From Acidimicrobiales bacterium (GTDB lineage: Bacteria > Actinomycetota > Acidimicrobiia > Acidimicrobiales > AC-14), in NCBI GenBank assembly GCA_025463925.1, contig JAODBK010000049.1, forward strand, positions 47,535-111,534: a stretch of DNA of 64,000 nt, read 5' to 3'. The position numbers and the translations under genes were made by a program. This document shows, one piece after another, positions 24,523-34,581 of the stretch. The notes beneath the pieces were generated by a model that made no database searches, was not told the origin of the DNA, and was given only the letters and a program-made list of their open reading frames with translations. Within the stretch, counting starts at the first letter, position 1, and every line of letters starts with the position of its first letter.

Positions 24523-25460
24523 CGCTGGACCCCGTCGCGGCCGAGGTCATCCGCGCCATCGAGGGCATCCTCCCGCGGGCCGGCACGGTGCCGGTCGAGG
24601 AGCTCCGCCGGCGCACGCTCGGATCGGTCGCGGACACGGTTCCGATCGAGGTCGCAACGGTCGTCGACATCAGCGTTCCCGGTCCGGGCGGGCTGGTCGG
24701 CACCCGGCTGTACCGCCCCGCCGCCGGGCCGGCGGTCCCAGTCGTCGCGTTCTTCCACGGCGGCGGGTGGGTGACGTGCGACTTGAACACGCACGACGCC
24801 ATCTGCCGGTCGCTGGTCCGCGACATCGGCTGTGCCGTGCTGTCGGTCGACTACCGGCGGGCTCCCGAGCACCGGTTCCCGGCCGCGCTGGTGGACTGCT
24901 TCGCGGCCCTCAACTGGCTCGCCGGCGAGGGTGCGATGCTCGGGCTCGACCCGTCGCGCATCGCCGTCGCCGGTGACAGCGCGGGTGGCAACCTCGCCGC
25001 CGCGGTCTGCCTCATGGCTCGCGACCGCGGCGGTCCGGCGATCGTGATGCAGGTCCTCGTCTACCCGGTGACCGACCATCGCTGCGCCAGCCGGTCCTTC
25101 GAGGAGAACGGCGACGGCTTCTTCGTCACCGCGGCCGAGCTGCGCTGGTACTGGGATCAGTACGCCGCGCCAGAAGACCGCGCCAACGGGTACGCGTCGC
25201 CGCTGCTCTCGCCCGACCTCGCCGGCCTGCCGCCGGCGCTCGTGGTGGTCGCCGAGCACGATCCGCTCCGCGACGAGGGTGAGGCGTACGGGCAGCGACT
25301 GTCCGATGCCGGCGGATCGGTGACGGTGTCGCGGTACGCGGGCATGTTCCACGGCTTCTACGGCGTGGGCGTCCTGGACGCGTCGGGGCAGGCACAGGCC
25401 GAAGTCGCGACCGCATTGCGGGCCGCGTTGCGCGTGGCGCCAACCGACATGGCGCACTGA
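24519..25460 (+). CDS. Alpha/beta hydrolase, hormone-sensitive-lipase-like esterase
   Basis: 313 residues. The oxyanion-hole motif HGGGW and the nucleophile elbow GDSAGGN are those of the HSL/bacterial esterase group. EHDPLRDEG holds the catalytic Asp and the His is in MFHGFYG. Such enzymes cleave short-chain esters or lactones. The GTG start overlaps the SDR stop (GTGA). It is the last gene of the importer operon; a 107-bp gap follows before the aldehyde dehydrogenase gene. Confidence 0.9.
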   Translation: MTLDPVAAEVIRAIEGILPRAGTVPVEELRRRTLGSVADTVPIEVATVVDISVPGPGGLVGTRLYRPAAGPAVPVVAFFHGGGWVTCDLNTHDAICRSLVRDIGCAVLSVDYRRAPEHRFPAALVDCFAALNWLAGEGAMLGLDPSRIAVAGDSAGGNLAAAVCLMARDRGGPAIVMQVLVYPVTDHRCASRSFEENGDGFFVTAAELRWYWDQYAAPEDRANGYASPLLSPDLAGLPPALVVVAEHDPLRDEGEAYGQRLSDAGGSVTVSRYAGMFHGFYGVGVLDASGQAQAEVATALRAALRVAPTDMAH

Positions 25461-25567
25461 CGCGCGATCCCGGTGAGTGGAACGCCAGCCTGGATGCGAC
25501 GCCACTCGCCGACGACGATGTTCCAGGCCGACCAGGCACTCGCGCGTCAACTCGTTTCGGAGGCAGC

Positions 25568-26461
25568 ATGGCCAAGAGCAGCGCGGCAATTGTCGGAACA
25601 GGGAACATCGGTACCGACCTGCTCTACAAGCTGCTTCGCTCGGCCGTCCTCGAACCGCGTTGGATGATCGGGATCGATCCCGCCAGTGACGGGCTCCGGT
25701 TGGCCGGCGACCTCGGCATGATCACCAGCCCCGAAGGCGTGCCGTGGCTGCTGCGGCAATCCGAGCTTCCCGACGTCGTGTTCGAAGCCACGTCCGCTTC
25801 GGTGCACCGGACCAACGCGCCGCTGTACGAAGAGGCGGGCATCCCGGTCGTCGATCTCACGCCGGCCGCCATCGGGCCCTACGTGGTGCCGCCGGTGAAC
25901 CTGAACGCCCACCGCGATGCCAGGAACGTGAACCTCATCACGTGCGGTGGCCAGGCCACGATTCCGATCGTGCACGCCGTGGCCCGCGTCGTGGACGTGG
26001 ACTACGCCGAGATCGTGTCGACGGTCGCGTCGGTCTCGGCCGGCCCCGGGACCCGGGCGAACATCGACGAGTTCACCCGCACGACCGCCCGTGGTCTCGA
26101 GGAGCTGGGCGGCGCCCGGACCGGCAAGGCGATCATGGTGCTCAACCCGGCCGACCCGCCGATCATCATGCGGAACACCGTGTTCTGCGCGCTGCCGGCC
26201 GAGGTCGACCAAGACGCGATCGTGCACTCGATCTCGGACATGGTCGCCGACGTCCAGACCTACGTCCCGGGTTACCGCCTCCGAGCCGAGCCGCAGTTCG
26301 ACGAGCCGGAGACCGGCCGGCGGCGGGTGTCGGTCTTCCTCGAGGTCGAGGGGGCGGGCGACTACTTGCGTGAATACGCCGGCAACCTCGACATCATGAC
26401 GGCGGCGGCGACGCGCGTCGGCGAGCTGCTCGCCCGACCGGCCGTCGAGGTGGTCGCGTGA
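25568..26461 (+). CDS. Acetaldehyde/propanal dehydrogenase (acylating), HsaG/BphJ type
   Basis: 297 residues. GTGNIGTDL is the NAD site, and [12 protein letters not shown] contains the catalytic C126. The C-terminal domain ([22 protein letters not shown]) is that of the DmpF/MhpF/HsaG family. It converts the aldehyde released by the partner aldolase, by channelling, into acyl-CoA. The ATG has a GGAGG site 5 bp upstream. It begins the 14-gene operon; the 107-bp gap before it contains no convincing -10 hexamer, so read-through from the esterase gene is possible. Confidence 0.93.
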   Translation: MAKSSAAIVGTGNIGTDLLYKLLRSAVLEPRWMIGIDPASDGLRLAGDLGMITSPEGVPWLLRQSELPDVVFEATSASVHRTNAPLYEEAGIPVVDLTPAAIGPYVVPPVNLNAHRDARNVNLITCGGQATIPIVHAVARVVDVDYAEIVSTVASVSAGPGTRANIDEFTRTTARGLEELGGARTGKAIMVLNPADPPIIMRNTVFCALPAEVDQDAIVHSISDMVADVQTYVPGYRLRAEPQFDEPETGRRRVSVFLEVEGAGDYLREYAGNLDIMTAAATRVGELLARPAVEVVA

Positions 26462-27486
26462 CGCCGTACTCGGCCGAGCTGGATGTCCGCATCACCGATT
26501 CCTGCCTCCGGGACGGATCGCACGCGAAGCGCCACCGCTTCTCGGTCGAGGACGTGACCGCCATCGTCTCGGCGCTCGACCGCGCCGGCGTGCCGGTGAT
26601 CGAGGTCTCCCACGGCGACGGGCTCGGCGGCTCGTCGTTCAACTACGGCTTCAGCACGGTCGACGAGCGCGTCCTGATCGCCGCCGCGGTGGCCGCGGCC
26701 GACCGGGCGAAGATCGCGTGCCTCATGCTCCCGGGTGTCGGGGTCAAGGACGACATCCGCGCCGCCCACGACCTGGGCGCGTCGGTGATCCGCATCGCCA
26801 CCCATTGCACCGAAGCGGACATCTCGATCCAACACTTCCACCTGGCCCGCGAGATGGGTTTCGAGACGGTCGGCTTCCTGATGATGGCCCACTCCGTCAC
26901 GCCGTACGAGCTGGCGCGCCAGGCGCGAGTCATGGCCGAAGCCGGATGCCAATGCGTGTACGTCGTCGACTCGGCCGGCGCGCTGGTGCTCGACGAGGTG
27001 ACCGAGCGCGTCGCCGCCCTGGTCGAGGAGCTCGGGTCGGACACCGAGGTCGGGTTCCACGGCCACCAGAACCTCAGCCTCGGCGTGGCCAACACCGTGC
27101 TCGCCATCCGGGCGGGCGCCCGCCAGGTCGATGGCTCGACCCGCGCCTTCGGGGCCGGGTCCGGCAACCCGCCGACCGAGGCGTTGGTGGCGGTGTGCGA
27201 ACGCACGGGCATTCGCACCGGTATCGACGTGTTCGCGGTGATCGACGCCGCGGAAGAGGTCGTGCGCCCGCGCATGGACGAGGAGTGCGTGCTCGACCGG
27301 CTCTCGCTGATCATGGGGTTCGCGGGGGTGTACTCGAGCTTTCTGAAGCACGCCTACCGGCTGCAGGAGCAGTACGGCGTGCCTGGTGCTGAGATCCTGG
27401 TCGTCGCCGGAGAGCGGAAGCTGGTCGGCGGCCAAGAGGACCAGTTGATCGACGTCGCCATCGAGTTGGCGGCCCGAGGGGAGTGA
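26458..27486 (+). CDS. 4-Hydroxy-2-oxovalerate aldolase, HsaF/BphI type
   Basis: 342 residues. A DRE-TIM-like barrel has [14 protein letters not shown] with the catalytic Arg-Asp, the metal motif HGHQNLSLG and the helical communication domain ending in [14 protein letters not shown]. It cleaves 4-hydroxy-2-oxoacids to pyruvate plus an aldehyde, which passes directly to the acylating dehydrogenase encoded just upstream (GTGA overlap). The pair forms a heterotetramer in characterised homologues. Gene order dehydrogenase-aldolase is retained. Confidence 0.94.
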   Translation: MTPYSAELDVRITDSCLRDGSHAKRHRFSVEDVTAIVSALDRAGVPVIEVSHGDGLGGSSFNYGFSTVDERVLIAAAVAAADRAKIACLMLPGVGVKDDIRAAHDLGASVIRIATHCTEADISIQHFHLAREMGFETVGFLMMAHSVTPYELARQARVMAEAGCQCVYVVDSAGALVLDEVTERVAALVEELGSDTEVGFHGHQNLSLGVANTVLAIRAGARQVDGSTRAFGAGSGNPPTEALVAVCERTGIRTGIDVFAVIDAAEEVVRPRMDEECVLDRLSLIMGFAGVYSSFLKHAYRLQEQYGVPGAEILVVAGERKLVGGQEDQLIDVAIELAARGE

Positions 27487-28634
27487 CGAACGCGATGGAC
27501 CGCGCCACGATCATTGCGAACACCGAAGCGCTGCTTCCGGGGCTTCGCGAGCGCCGCCGCGAAGCAGAGGAGCTCCGGCGGCTGCCCGAGGTCACCGTCA
27601 AGGAACTGCGCGAAGCCGGGCTGTTCCGCGTCCTGCAGCCCGCGCACTGGGGCGGGTACGAGCTCGAGCCCCAGGTGTTCTACGAGGTCGTCATGCTGCT
27701 GGCCAGCGCGTGCCCGGCCACCGGCTGGACGTACGGCGTGCTGTGCGTGCACAACTGGCAGTTGGCGCTCATGGACCTCCAAGCGCAGCAGGATGTGTGG
27801 GGCGACGACACCAACGTGCTCTTGGCGTCGTCCTACGCGCCCCGAGGGAAGGTCGAGGTGGTCGAGGGCGGCTACCGGTTGAGCGGGCGGTGGCAGTTCT
27901 CGTCCGGCTCCGACTTCTCCGAGTGGGCCATCGTCGGCGCGAAGACCACCGGTGGGGACGGCGCGTCGCGGCTGTCGACCTTCCTCGTCCCCCGCGGCGA
28001 CTACCGCGTCGAGGACGTGTGGCACGTGATGGGTCTCAAGGGGACCGGCAGCAACGACCTCGTCGTGGACGACGCCTTCGTACCCGAGCACCGCCGCCAC
28101 GATCTCGAGTCCGGCAGCCCGGTGAGCGACAACCCGCTGTTCGACCTGCCGTTCGTGTCGGTGTTCTCGTGGTCGATCACCGCGCCGATGATCGGCATGG
28201 CGACCGGCGCGTACGACGAGCACGTGCGCTGGTCCCGCGCCCGCACGCGAGTCAGCTCGGGCACGGTCGTGGCCGAGGAGGCGTTCAGCCGCATGCGGGT
28301 GGCCGACGCGTCGGGCGAGATCGACACCGCGCGGGCGAGCCTCGTGCGGAGCATGGACGATCTGATGGCCGCGGCCACGGCGGGTGACGTGCCGATGGAA
28401 CTGCGCGCCCGGGTGCGCCGCGATCAGGCCCGCGCGGTGCTGATGTCGATCCGGGCCGTCGACCTGCTGTTCGACAACTCGGGCGCCTCCGCGATCAAGG
28501 AGGACAGCCCGATGCAGCAGTTCTGGCGTGACATCCACGCCGCCCGGATGCACAACAGCAACGTGCCCGAGCCGGTGCTCGCCGGGTACGGCGCGCTGGA
28601 GTTCGGCATCGTCGACCAGGCGGTGCCGTTCTGA
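27483..28634 (+). CDS. Flavin-dependent aromatic hydroxylase, HsaA-like
   Basis: 383 residues with the acyl-CoA-dehydrogenase fold used by two-component monooxygenases: [63 protein letters not shown]. HsaA hydroxylates a steroid-derived phenol (3-HSA) to a catechol using reduced flavin; 4-hydroxyphenylacetate and related hydroxylases share the fold. The following gene is an extradiol dioxygenase, so this enzyme should make its catechol substrate. No flavin reductase partner (HsaB) is found in this window. The start may be the GTG overlapping the aldolase stop or the ATG at 27495. Confidence 0.88.
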   Translation: MTNAMDRATIIANTEALLPGLRERRREAEELRRLPEVTVKELREAGLFRVLQPAHWGGYELEPQVFYEVVMLLASACPATGWTYGVLCVHNWQLALMDLQAQQDVWGDDTNVLLASSYAPRGKVEVVEGGYRLSGRWQFSSGSDFSEWAIVGAKTTGGDGASRLSTFLVPRGDYRVEDVWHVMGLKGTGSNDLVVDDAFVPEHRRHDLESGSPVSDNPLFDLPFVSVFSWSITAPMIGMATGAYDEHVRWSRARTRVSSGTVVAEEAFSRMRVADASGEIDTARASLVRSMDDLMAAATAGDVPMELRARVRRDQARAVLMSIRAVDLLFDNSGASAIKEDSPMQQFWRDIHAARMHNSNVPEPVLAGYGALEFGIVDQAVPF

Positions 28635-29515
28635 TGCCCGGGGTGGACATCAGGTCGCTCGGCTACGTGCGACTGCAGTCGACGATGGTCGATCGCTGGC
28701 CGGACTTCGGCACGCGGCTGCTCGGGCTGATGGCCGTCGACGGTCCGGCCCCCGACGGCGTGCACTTTCGGATCGACGAGCACGCCGCCCGGCTCGTCGT
28801 CGTGCCGGGCCCGGTCGATCGGGTGGACGCCACCGGTTGGGAGCTGGCGTCACGCCGGGCCCTCGACGACGCGGTCGCCTTCCTGGCCGACGCCGGCGTC
28901 GCGTGCAAGTGGGGCTCCGACGAGGAAGCGGCCGAGCGCGGCGTCGAGGCGTTCGCCAGCTGCGCCGACCCCGGCGGGAACGTGCTCGAGCTCTACCACA
29001 GCCCGGTGATCGTGCACGACGATCTCGTCCTCGGCGGCGTCAGTCGGTTCGTCACCGGCGAGCAGGGCATGGGTCACGTCGTCCTGCCGGGCGCACCGCT
29101 CGCGGCGTCGTTCGAGTTCTACACGTCCGTGCTCGGCTTCGGGCACCGCGACTCGATGCTCGTCTCGCCGCCCGGCGTGACGCCCTACCGGATGCGTTTC
29201 CTCTACTGCAACGCCCGCCACCACAGCGTCGCGCTCACCGAAGCTGCGTCAACGACCGGCCTGCGCCACCTCATGTTGCACACCGCGACCATCCAGGACG
29301 TGGGGCGGGCCTACGACCGCTGCCGTGAAGCCGACGTGCTGAAGACCACCATCGGCCAGCACTCCAACGACGGCATGGTGTCGTTCTACCTGTACGCCCC
29401 CGGCGGCTTCGAGATCGAGTTCGCCACCGGCGGCTTCGAGATCGACGCCCGCACGTGGACGGCGCGGGAGCTGCGCGAGTTCCGGCTCTGGGGTTACGAG
29501 CCGGTCGGGAATTGA
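28634..29515 (+). CDS. Extradiol catechol dioxygenase, HsaC/BphC type
   Basis: 293 residues, two paired VOC domains. The C-terminal domain has the iron ligands H148 (MGHVVLPG), H212 (LRHLML) and E262 (FEIEF), and the acid/base His in QHSND. This matches one-domain-duplicated type I meta-cleaving dioxygenases that open 2,3-dihydroxybiphenyl or steroid catechols beside a bulky substituent. The ATG overlaps the hydroxylase stop (TGATG). The C-C hydrolase follows, completing ring fission. Confidence 0.92.
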   Translation: MPGVDIRSLGYVRLQSTMVDRWPDFGTRLLGLMAVDGPAPDGVHFRIDEHAARLVVVPGPVDRVDATGWELASRRALDDAVAFLADAGVACKWGSDEEAAERGVEAFASCADPGGNVLELYHSPVIVHDDLVLGGVSRFVTGEQGMGHVVLPGAPLAASFEFYTSVLGFGHRDSMLVSPPGVTPYRMRFLYCNARHHSVALTEAASTTGLRHLMLHTATIQDVGRAYDRCREADVLKTTIGQHSNDGMVSFYLYAPGGFEIEFATGGFEIDARTWTARELREFRLWGYEPVGN

Positions 29516-29535
29516 CCGGAAATGCGAGGAGACAC

Positions 29536-30408
29536 ATGTCCGAGGAGCTGACGTTCGAGAAGACCAACCGCTTGGCGACCGTGGGGGAGTACGCCGTTCG
29601 CTTCCACGAGGCCGGCGACGGCCCCGCGCTCGTCATGCTGCACGGCGGTGGCCCGGGCGCGTCGGGATGGAGCAACTACAAGCACAACTTGCCCACGTTC
29701 GGCGCGTCCTTCCGGACGTTGCTGGTGAACCAGCCGGGTTTCGGTGGGTCGGAGTATCCGGCGACGTTCGATCGTCATTACCTCACCTTCGCGGCCGACA
29801 TCCTCTGCGGCCTGCTCGACGAGTTGGGCATCGAGAAGGCGCACCTGCTCGGCAACTCGCTCGGCGCCGGCGTGGCGGTGCGGTTGGCGCTCGACCATCC
29901 GGACCGGGCCGACAAGCTCGTCCTCATGGGTACCGGAAGCGCGCTGAGTGTCGGCCTCTTCGCCCCGCGGCCCAGTGAGGGCATCAACCGGCTCCACGAG
30001 TTCTCGGCGTCGCCCGGTCCGACGCCCGAGAAGATGGAGGCGTTCCTGCGCACGCTCGTCGTCGACCAGTCGCTCGTGTCGCCGGCGCTCGTCAGCGAGC
30101 GCTTCGCGGCGGCGACCGCGCCCGACGGCTCCGAGGGCATGAAGGCGATGCAGGCGGGCTACAACAACCCGACCTTCGCCGACGACGGCAACCTGTGGAA
30201 GATCGCCAGCCGGCTCCAGCACGACGTGCTCATCACGTGGGGCCGCGAAGATCGCGTCCAGCCGCTCGACGGCGCGTTCCTCGCGCTCCAACTCGTCAAG
30301 AACGCCCGGCTGTACGTGATCCCGAACTGTGGGCACTGGGCGCAGGTCGAGGCCAAGGCGGAGTTCGAGCGCGTGGCGACATCCTTCCTGCTCGACGGCG
30401 CGGCGTAA
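29536..30408 (+). CDS. Meta-cleavage product C-C hydrolase, HsaD/BphD type
   Basis: 290 residues. The oxyanion motif HGGGPGASGWSNY is characteristic of meta-cleavage product hydrolases. The nucleophile is in GNSLGAG, the Asp in WGREDRVQP and the His in NCGHWAQ. The product would be a 2-hydroxydienoate, substrate for the hydratase at 13861-14673, plus a carboxylic acid. A GCGAGGAG ribosome binding site precedes the ATG. It lies 20 bp after the dioxygenase. Confidence 0.93.
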   Translation: MSEELTFEKTNRLATVGEYAVRFHEAGDGPALVMLHGGGPGASGWSNYKHNLPTFGASFRTLLVNQPGFGGSEYPATFDRHYLTFAADILCGLLDELGIEKAHLLGNSLGAGVAVRLALDHPDRADKLVLMGTGSALSVGLFAPRPSEGINRLHEFSASPGPTPEKMEAFLRTLVVDQSLVSPALVSERFAAATAPDGSEGMKAMQAGYNNPTFADDGNLWKIASRLQHDVLITWGREDRVQPLDGAFLALQLVKNARLYVIPNCGHWAQVEAKAEFERVATSFLLDGAA

Positions 30409-30412
30409 CGCC

Positions 30413-31111
30413 GTGCACGTCGCGCCGAGCACCGACTGGCTTCGACCGGAGCTTGCCGAGAAGGGCACCACGCCCGACGGCGAGTTCCGCGTCACGCACG
30501 TCTTCCGTCCCGACGAGGCCGACGGGCTCCAGGCCTACCTCGTCCGCAGCCATTCCGACCGGGCGACGGTCGGAACGCACTTCCACGAGGTCCCGCAGTA
30601 CCAGGTGTTCGTCGACGGTGGTGGCACGTTCCAGCGTCACGAGATCGGTCCCGGCGTGGTCCACTTCACCGACCCGTACTCCGTGTACGGGCCGATCGTC
30701 GCCGGTCCCCAGGGGCTGACGTTCTTCGTGCTGCGCCAGCAGTTCGACGGCGGTGGCCACTACATGCCGGGGTCCCGCGACGAGCTGGTCGGGCGGCCGG
30801 GCCGCAACGTGAGCGCCGATGGCGTCGGCACCCTCATCGACCATGACGCCGACGGGGTCGGCGCCGACGTGATCGTGGTCGCGCCCGGCGAGACGCTGGT
30901 GACACCGTCGCCGGCCGGCACCGGTGGGCAGTACCTGCTCCTGCTCGACGGGTCGGCGTCGCTCGACGGCCGCGATCTCGCCCGTTGGTCGTGCGTGCAC
31001 GTCGGGCCCGACGAGGCGCCGCTCCGCTTGACCGCCGGTGCCGGCGGCTGCCGTGTCGCGGTGATGGCCTTCCCGCGCCCGACCGATGTCGCCGCCGCGG
31101 TCGGGGCGTAG
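30413..31111 (+). CDS. Cupin-fold protein
   Basis: 232 residues. The first half contains a cupin barrel with a probable metal site (GTHFHEVPQYQVF and later VHFTDPYS), and a weaker second barrel follows (GGQYLLLLDGSASL). It may be an isomerase, dioxygenase or hydratase acting on a ring-cleavage intermediate, but no specific family is recognised. The GTG start is 4 bp after the hydrolase stop; the longer frame runs through the hydrolase gene. A 9-bp gap leads to the amidohydrolase. Confidence 0.72.
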   Translation: MHVAPSTDWLRPELAEKGTTPDGEFRVTHVFRPDEADGLQAYLVRSHSDRATVGTHFHEVPQYQVFVDGGGTFQRHEIGPGVVHFTDPYSVYGPIVAGPQGLTFFVLRQQFDGGGHYMPGSRDELVGRPGRNVSADGVGTLIDHDADGVGADVIVVAPGETLVTPSPAGTGGQYLLLLDGSASLDGRDLARWSCVHVGPDEAPLRLTAGAGGCRVAVMAFPRPTDVAAAVGA

Positions 31112-31120
31112 GGAGCTCGC

Positions 31121-32815
31121 GTGCTCGACCTCGCCATCGTCAACGGAACGGTTGTCGATGGCACCGGCGCGCCGGCGCGGGCCGCCGACGTCTTCGTCGA
31201 GGACGGGCGAATCGCGGCAGTCCAACCGCACGGCGCCGCGGTCGACGCCGCCCGCATCATCGACGCGACCGGCAAGGTGGTCACGCCGGGGTTCGTGGAC
31301 CCCCACACCCACATGGACGCGCAGCTCTGGTGGGCGCCGAGCGGCGCGCCGTCGGTGCTCCACGGCGTGACGTCGGTGGTCATCGGATCGTGCGGGTTCG
31401 GCGTGGCGCCGCTGCGCGCCGGCGACGCCGACTACGTGCTCCGGAGTCTCGAGTCGGTCGAGGAGATCCCGTTCGAGGCGACGCGCCGCGGCCTGCCGAT
31501 GTCGTGGTCGACGTGGCCGGAGTACTTCGAGCAGCTGGGCGCGCTCCCGCTCGGCGTCAACGTGGCCGGGTTCGTGCCGCATTCGGCGCTGCGTCTCGCG
31601 GTGCTGGGTGACGACGCGCTCGTCGGGCCGGCCGACGCCGGCCAACGGGCCCGGCTGGCCGCGGAGTTGCGGGACGCGTTGGCCAGCGGAGCGGTGGGGG
31701 TGTCGACGTCTCGCGGCACCAACCACACCGACGCCAACGGCCGGCCCATGGCGAGCCGGCTTGCCGACGACGCCGAGCTGATCGCGCTGGTCGACGAGTG
31801 CCGTGGCCGGGTGTGGCAGGTGAACATCGCGGCGAAGGGCGACTCGAGTGCCGACGGGATCGCGCGGGCGGTCGACGAGTTGCAGAAGTACGCCGGTTGG
31901 TCCGAGCGGGCCGGCGCGCTCGGCACGTGGACGCCGCTGGTCGTCGCACCGGGCGACCTCGATGCGTGGCCCGTGCTGCTGGCCGCGTCGGTGGTGCAGG
32001 CCGAGCATCTCCTCGGCCAGGTGTCCCCGCAGCCGATCCACAGTTCGATCACCTTCGACGGACCTTCCTACGCCGCGATGGTGGACGGCTGGGCCGGCGC
32101 GTTCGTCGGCTACGGCGCGCTCACCACGGGCGAGCGGCGCGACCGCCTCGCCGATCCCGGCTTCCGCGCCGCGCTGAAGGCGACACCGGAGAACTGTACG
32201 CGCGTCACCGGGGCGTGCTTCCGCCGATGGTGGGTGCGGTTCTCGCCTTCGGCGCCCGAGGCCGTCGGGCACACCGTCGAGCAGTACGCCGGCATGCTGG
32301 GCGTGCACCCGGTCGACGCGTTGCTTGATCTCGCGGTCGCCGACGATCTCGCCACGATCATCGAGGCGCAGCTGTCGAACATCGACGCCGACTCGGTGCG
32401 GGTCCTGGTGACGGAGCCGGCCACGCTGCTCGGCCTCGGCGATGCCGGTGCCCACGTCAAGAGCATCACCAACTACACGTATCCCACGTATGTCGTCGCC
32501 GAATTGAGTCGCGACCGGGGCTGGTTCCCGCTCGAAGAGGCGGTGCGGCGCCTGACCTCGCATCCGGCCGCGGCCTTCGGCCTGACCGATCGTGGCGTCC
32601 TGCGGGCCGGTGCCGCGGCCGACGTGTGCGTCCTCGACGTCGACCGGCTCGCGCTCGGCACCCCGACGCTCGTCGACGACCTCCCGGGCGGGGCCCGCCG
32701 GTTGCACTGCGACGCCACCGGTTTCGCGGCGGTCATCGTGAACGGCGAGGTCACCGTCGAAGACGACCGCCTCACCGACGCGCGCCGCGGCCAACTCCTT
32801 CGGGTGAGGTCGTAG
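31121..32815 (+). CDS. D-aminoacylase-like amidohydrolase
   Basis: 564 residues of the amidohydrolase superfamily, close to N-acyl-D-amino-acid deacylases: VNGTVVDGTGAPARAADV at the N-terminus, DPHTHMDAQLWWAP for the first metal motif, HGVTSVVIGSCGFGVAPL, and a C-terminal LGLGDAGAH and SHPAAAFGLTDRG. In characterised relatives these hydrolyse N-acyl or cyclic imide bonds. In this operon it may open an amide, lactam or lactone formed after ring cleavage. GTG start with a GGGAG site. It is immediately followed by the aconitase-like pair. Confidence 0.87.
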   Translation: MLDLAIVNGTVVDGTGAPARAADVFVEDGRIAAVQPHGAAVDAARIIDATGKVVTPGFVDPHTHMDAQLWWAPSGAPSVLHGVTSVVIGSCGFGVAPLRAGDADYVLRSLESVEEIPFEATRRGLPMSWSTWPEYFEQLGALPLGVNVAGFVPHSALRLAVLGDDALVGPADAGQRARLAAELRDALASGAVGVSTSRGTNHTDANGRPMASRLADDAELIALVDECRGRVWQVNIAAKGDSSADGIARAVDELQKYAGWSERAGALGTWTPLVVAPGDLDAWPVLLAASVVQAEHLLGQVSPQPIHSSITFDGPSYAAMVDGWAGAFVGYGALTTGERRDRLADPGFRAALKATPENCTRVTGACFRRWWVRFSPSAPEAVGHTVEQYAGMLGVHPVDALLDLAVADDLATIIEAQLSNIDADSVRVLVTEPATLLGLGDAGAHVKSITNYTYPTYVVAELSRDRGWFPLEEAVRRLTSHPAAAFGLTDRGVLRAGAAADVCVLDVDRLALGTPTLVDDLPGGARRLHCDATGFAAVIVNGEVTVEDDRLTDARRGQLLRVRS

Positions 32816-34081
32816 GTGCCGGCCACCGCGATCGAACGTGTCATGGCCCGGGCGTCGGGCGCGCCGTCGTTGCGACCCGGCGAGGTCGCGGTCTGCACCA
32901 TCGACCGCGTCGTGCTCATCGACCTGCAGTTCCGGGCGTTCAACGGGTGGGTGCGACCGCTGAAGATCGACGATCCCGCCCGGGTCGCCATCGTGTTCGA
33001 CCATGCGGTGCCGGCGCCGACGATCGACGACGCCAATGCCGGCGTCGAAGCGCGGGCATTCGCCGCGGCGTTCGGCATCACCGATGTCGTCGACGTCGGC
33101 CAGCACGGCATCTGCCACCAGATCGTGGCCGAGCGGGGTTGGGCCCGGCCGGGCGAGATGCTCGTCTGCGCCGACTCCCACACCTGCGCGGCCGGCGCGT
33201 TCGGCTGCGCGGCGCGCGGCCTCGGGCCGCTCGAGGTGCTCCAGGTGCTCTGCACCGGCCGAACGTGGTTCACCGTCCCCGAGACCGTTCGCTACGAGCT
33301 GCGCGGATCGCTGCCCGACCGCGTCGGCGCCAAGGACGTCTTCCTCCACCTGGCGGCCACGTACCCGACCGCGGCGGAGAATCGCGCCATCGAGTTCGAC
33401 GGGGACGGGGTGGGCGCGTTGCCCATGCACGAGCGCCGCACCCTGGCCACGCAGGGCGCCGAGCTGCTGGCCGACTTCACCCTGTTGCCGTGCGACGACG
33501 TCACTCGCACCGCGCTGGCCGCGGCCGGCTCGGCGGACGACCTCGAGCCGCTCTGGTCGGAACCGGGTGCCGGCTTCGCGTTCGAGGCGACTGTCGACGT
33601 CGGCGCGCTCGGCCCGCAAGTGGCCCTGCCCGACGGCGTGATCGACAACGCCGGTCCCGTGGCCGACGTCGGCCGGATCGCGGTCCAGCAGTGCTTCATC
33701 GGCTCGTGCGCCAACGGGCAGCTCGAGGACCTGCAGGTCGCAGCCGACATCCTGCGCGGACGGAAGGTGGCGTCGGGCACCCGGCTGATCGTGACGCCGG
33801 CGTCCCAAGCGGTGTACCTCGCCGCGGTCAAGGCCGGGATCGTGGCCACGCTCGTCGAAGCCGGCGCGGTCGTCACCCACTCGGCGTGCGGCGCGTGCTT
33901 CGGTTACGACCTCGGCCTGGTCGCCGACGACGAGGTGTGCCTCACCGCGAGCACCCGAAACTTCCGCGGTCGGATGGGCAGCGCCCGCGGCCGCATCTAC
34001 ATGGCGTCGCCGGCGACGGTCGCGGCATCGGCGATCGCCGGAGAGATCGTCGACCCGCGGTCCGTCGAGGTGCACCCGTGA
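32816..34081 (+). CDS. Aconitase-family dehydratase large subunit (LeuC2-like)
   Basis: 421 residues, the size of the archaeal-type isopropylmalate/homoaconitate dehydratase large subunit. TAIERVMARASG, VCADSHTCAAGAFG and the [4Fe-4S] ligands C298 (GSCAN), C358 and C361 (HSACGAC) are intact. It should isomerise or (de)hydrate a 2- or 3-hydroxy dicarboxylate. No other leucine-biosynthesis gene is present, so a catabolic substrate such as a substituted malate or citrate analogue is more likely than leucine synthesis. The GTG starts directly after the amidohydrolase stop and the stop overlaps the small subunit start. Confidence 0.88.
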   Translation: MPATAIERVMARASGAPSLRPGEVAVCTIDRVVLIDLQFRAFNGWVRPLKIDDPARVAIVFDHAVPAPTIDDANAGVEARAFAAAFGITDVVDVGQHGICHQIVAERGWARPGEMLVCADSHTCAAGAFGCAARGLGPLEVLQVLCTGRTWFTVPETVRYELRGSLPDRVGAKDVFLHLAATYPTAAENRAIEFDGDGVGALPMHERRTLATQGAELLADFTLLPCDDVTRTALAAAGSADDLEPLWSEPGAGFAFEATVDVGALGPQVALPDGVIDNAGPVADVGRIAVQQCFIGSCANGQLEDLQVAADILRGRKVASGTRLIVTPASQAVYLAAVKAGIVATLVEAGAVVTHSACGACFGYDLGLVADDEVCLTASTRNFRGRMGSARGRIYMASPATVAASAIAGEIVDPRSVEVHP

Positions 34082-34581
34082 TCATCACCGGTCGAGCCTG
34101 GACGTTCGGCGACCTGGTGGACACCGACGTGATGTTCCCCGGGTTCGCCCTGCGGCTGCCGACCTTCGAGGCCGTGACCCACCTCTTCGCCAGCGTACGG
34201 CCGGGGTGGAGCGAGCTCGTCCGGCCCGGCGACGTGGTCATCGGCGGCCGCAGCTTCGGGATCGGATCGGCCCGGCCGGTGGCCAGCCTGTTGCGGTGCC
34301 TCGGCATCAGCGCCGTGCTGGCCGACGGCCTGTCCTCGCTGTTCCAGCGCAACTGCGTGAACGACGGTCTCTACGCGGCGTCGGCGGCGGGCATCTCGAC
34401 GCTGTGCGCCGAAGGCGCAGCCGTCACCATCGACACGCGCGCCGGTCGCGCCACCTGTGAGCAGACCGGCGAGTCGCTGACCTTTGCTCCGCTGCCGCCC
34501 TTCGTCGAAGCGATCGTCGACGCCGGCGGCGTGGCCGACGTCCTGCGCCGAGACGGCTATCTCCCGGCGTTGACTCGATGA
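34078..34581 (+). CDS. Aconitase-family dehydratase small subunit (LeuD-like)
   Basis: 167 residues, swivel-domain subunit: TFGDLVDTDVMFPG, GGRSFGIGSARPVA (the substrate-binding loop) and FQRNCVNDGL. The length and order match archaeal-type LeuD. It pairs with the preceding large subunit to form the active site. The substrate-recognition loop differs from the usual GxNFGCGSSREHA: the Cys is Ile and Glu-His is Pro-Val, which suggests altered specificity. It is coupled by GTGA upstream and ATGA downstream. Confidence 0.87.
   Translation: MIITGRAWTFGDLVDTDVMFPGFALRLPTFEAVTHLFASVRPGWSELVRPGDVVIGGRSFGIGSARPVASLLRCLGISAVLADGLSSLFQRNCVNDGLYAASAAGISTLCAEGAAVTIDTRAGRATCEQTGESLTFAPLPPFVEAIVDAGGVADVLRRDGYLPALTR

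Noticed and set aside
25461..25567. Possible short gene (frame starting near 25473) or promoter before the aldehyde dehydrogenase
   Set aside because: The frame runs into the dehydrogenase gene out of phase and resembles no family. No -35/-10 pair could be supported; GAGTGG/CCACTC repeats are too short and far apart.
30296..34075. A 1259-codon open frame on the minus strand, antisense to the catabolic operon
   Set aside because: High G+C content opens long antisense frames. The plus-strand genes beneath it have clear domains, starts and overlaps, and the antisense product has a Arg/Asp/His-rich composition with no recognisable motif.
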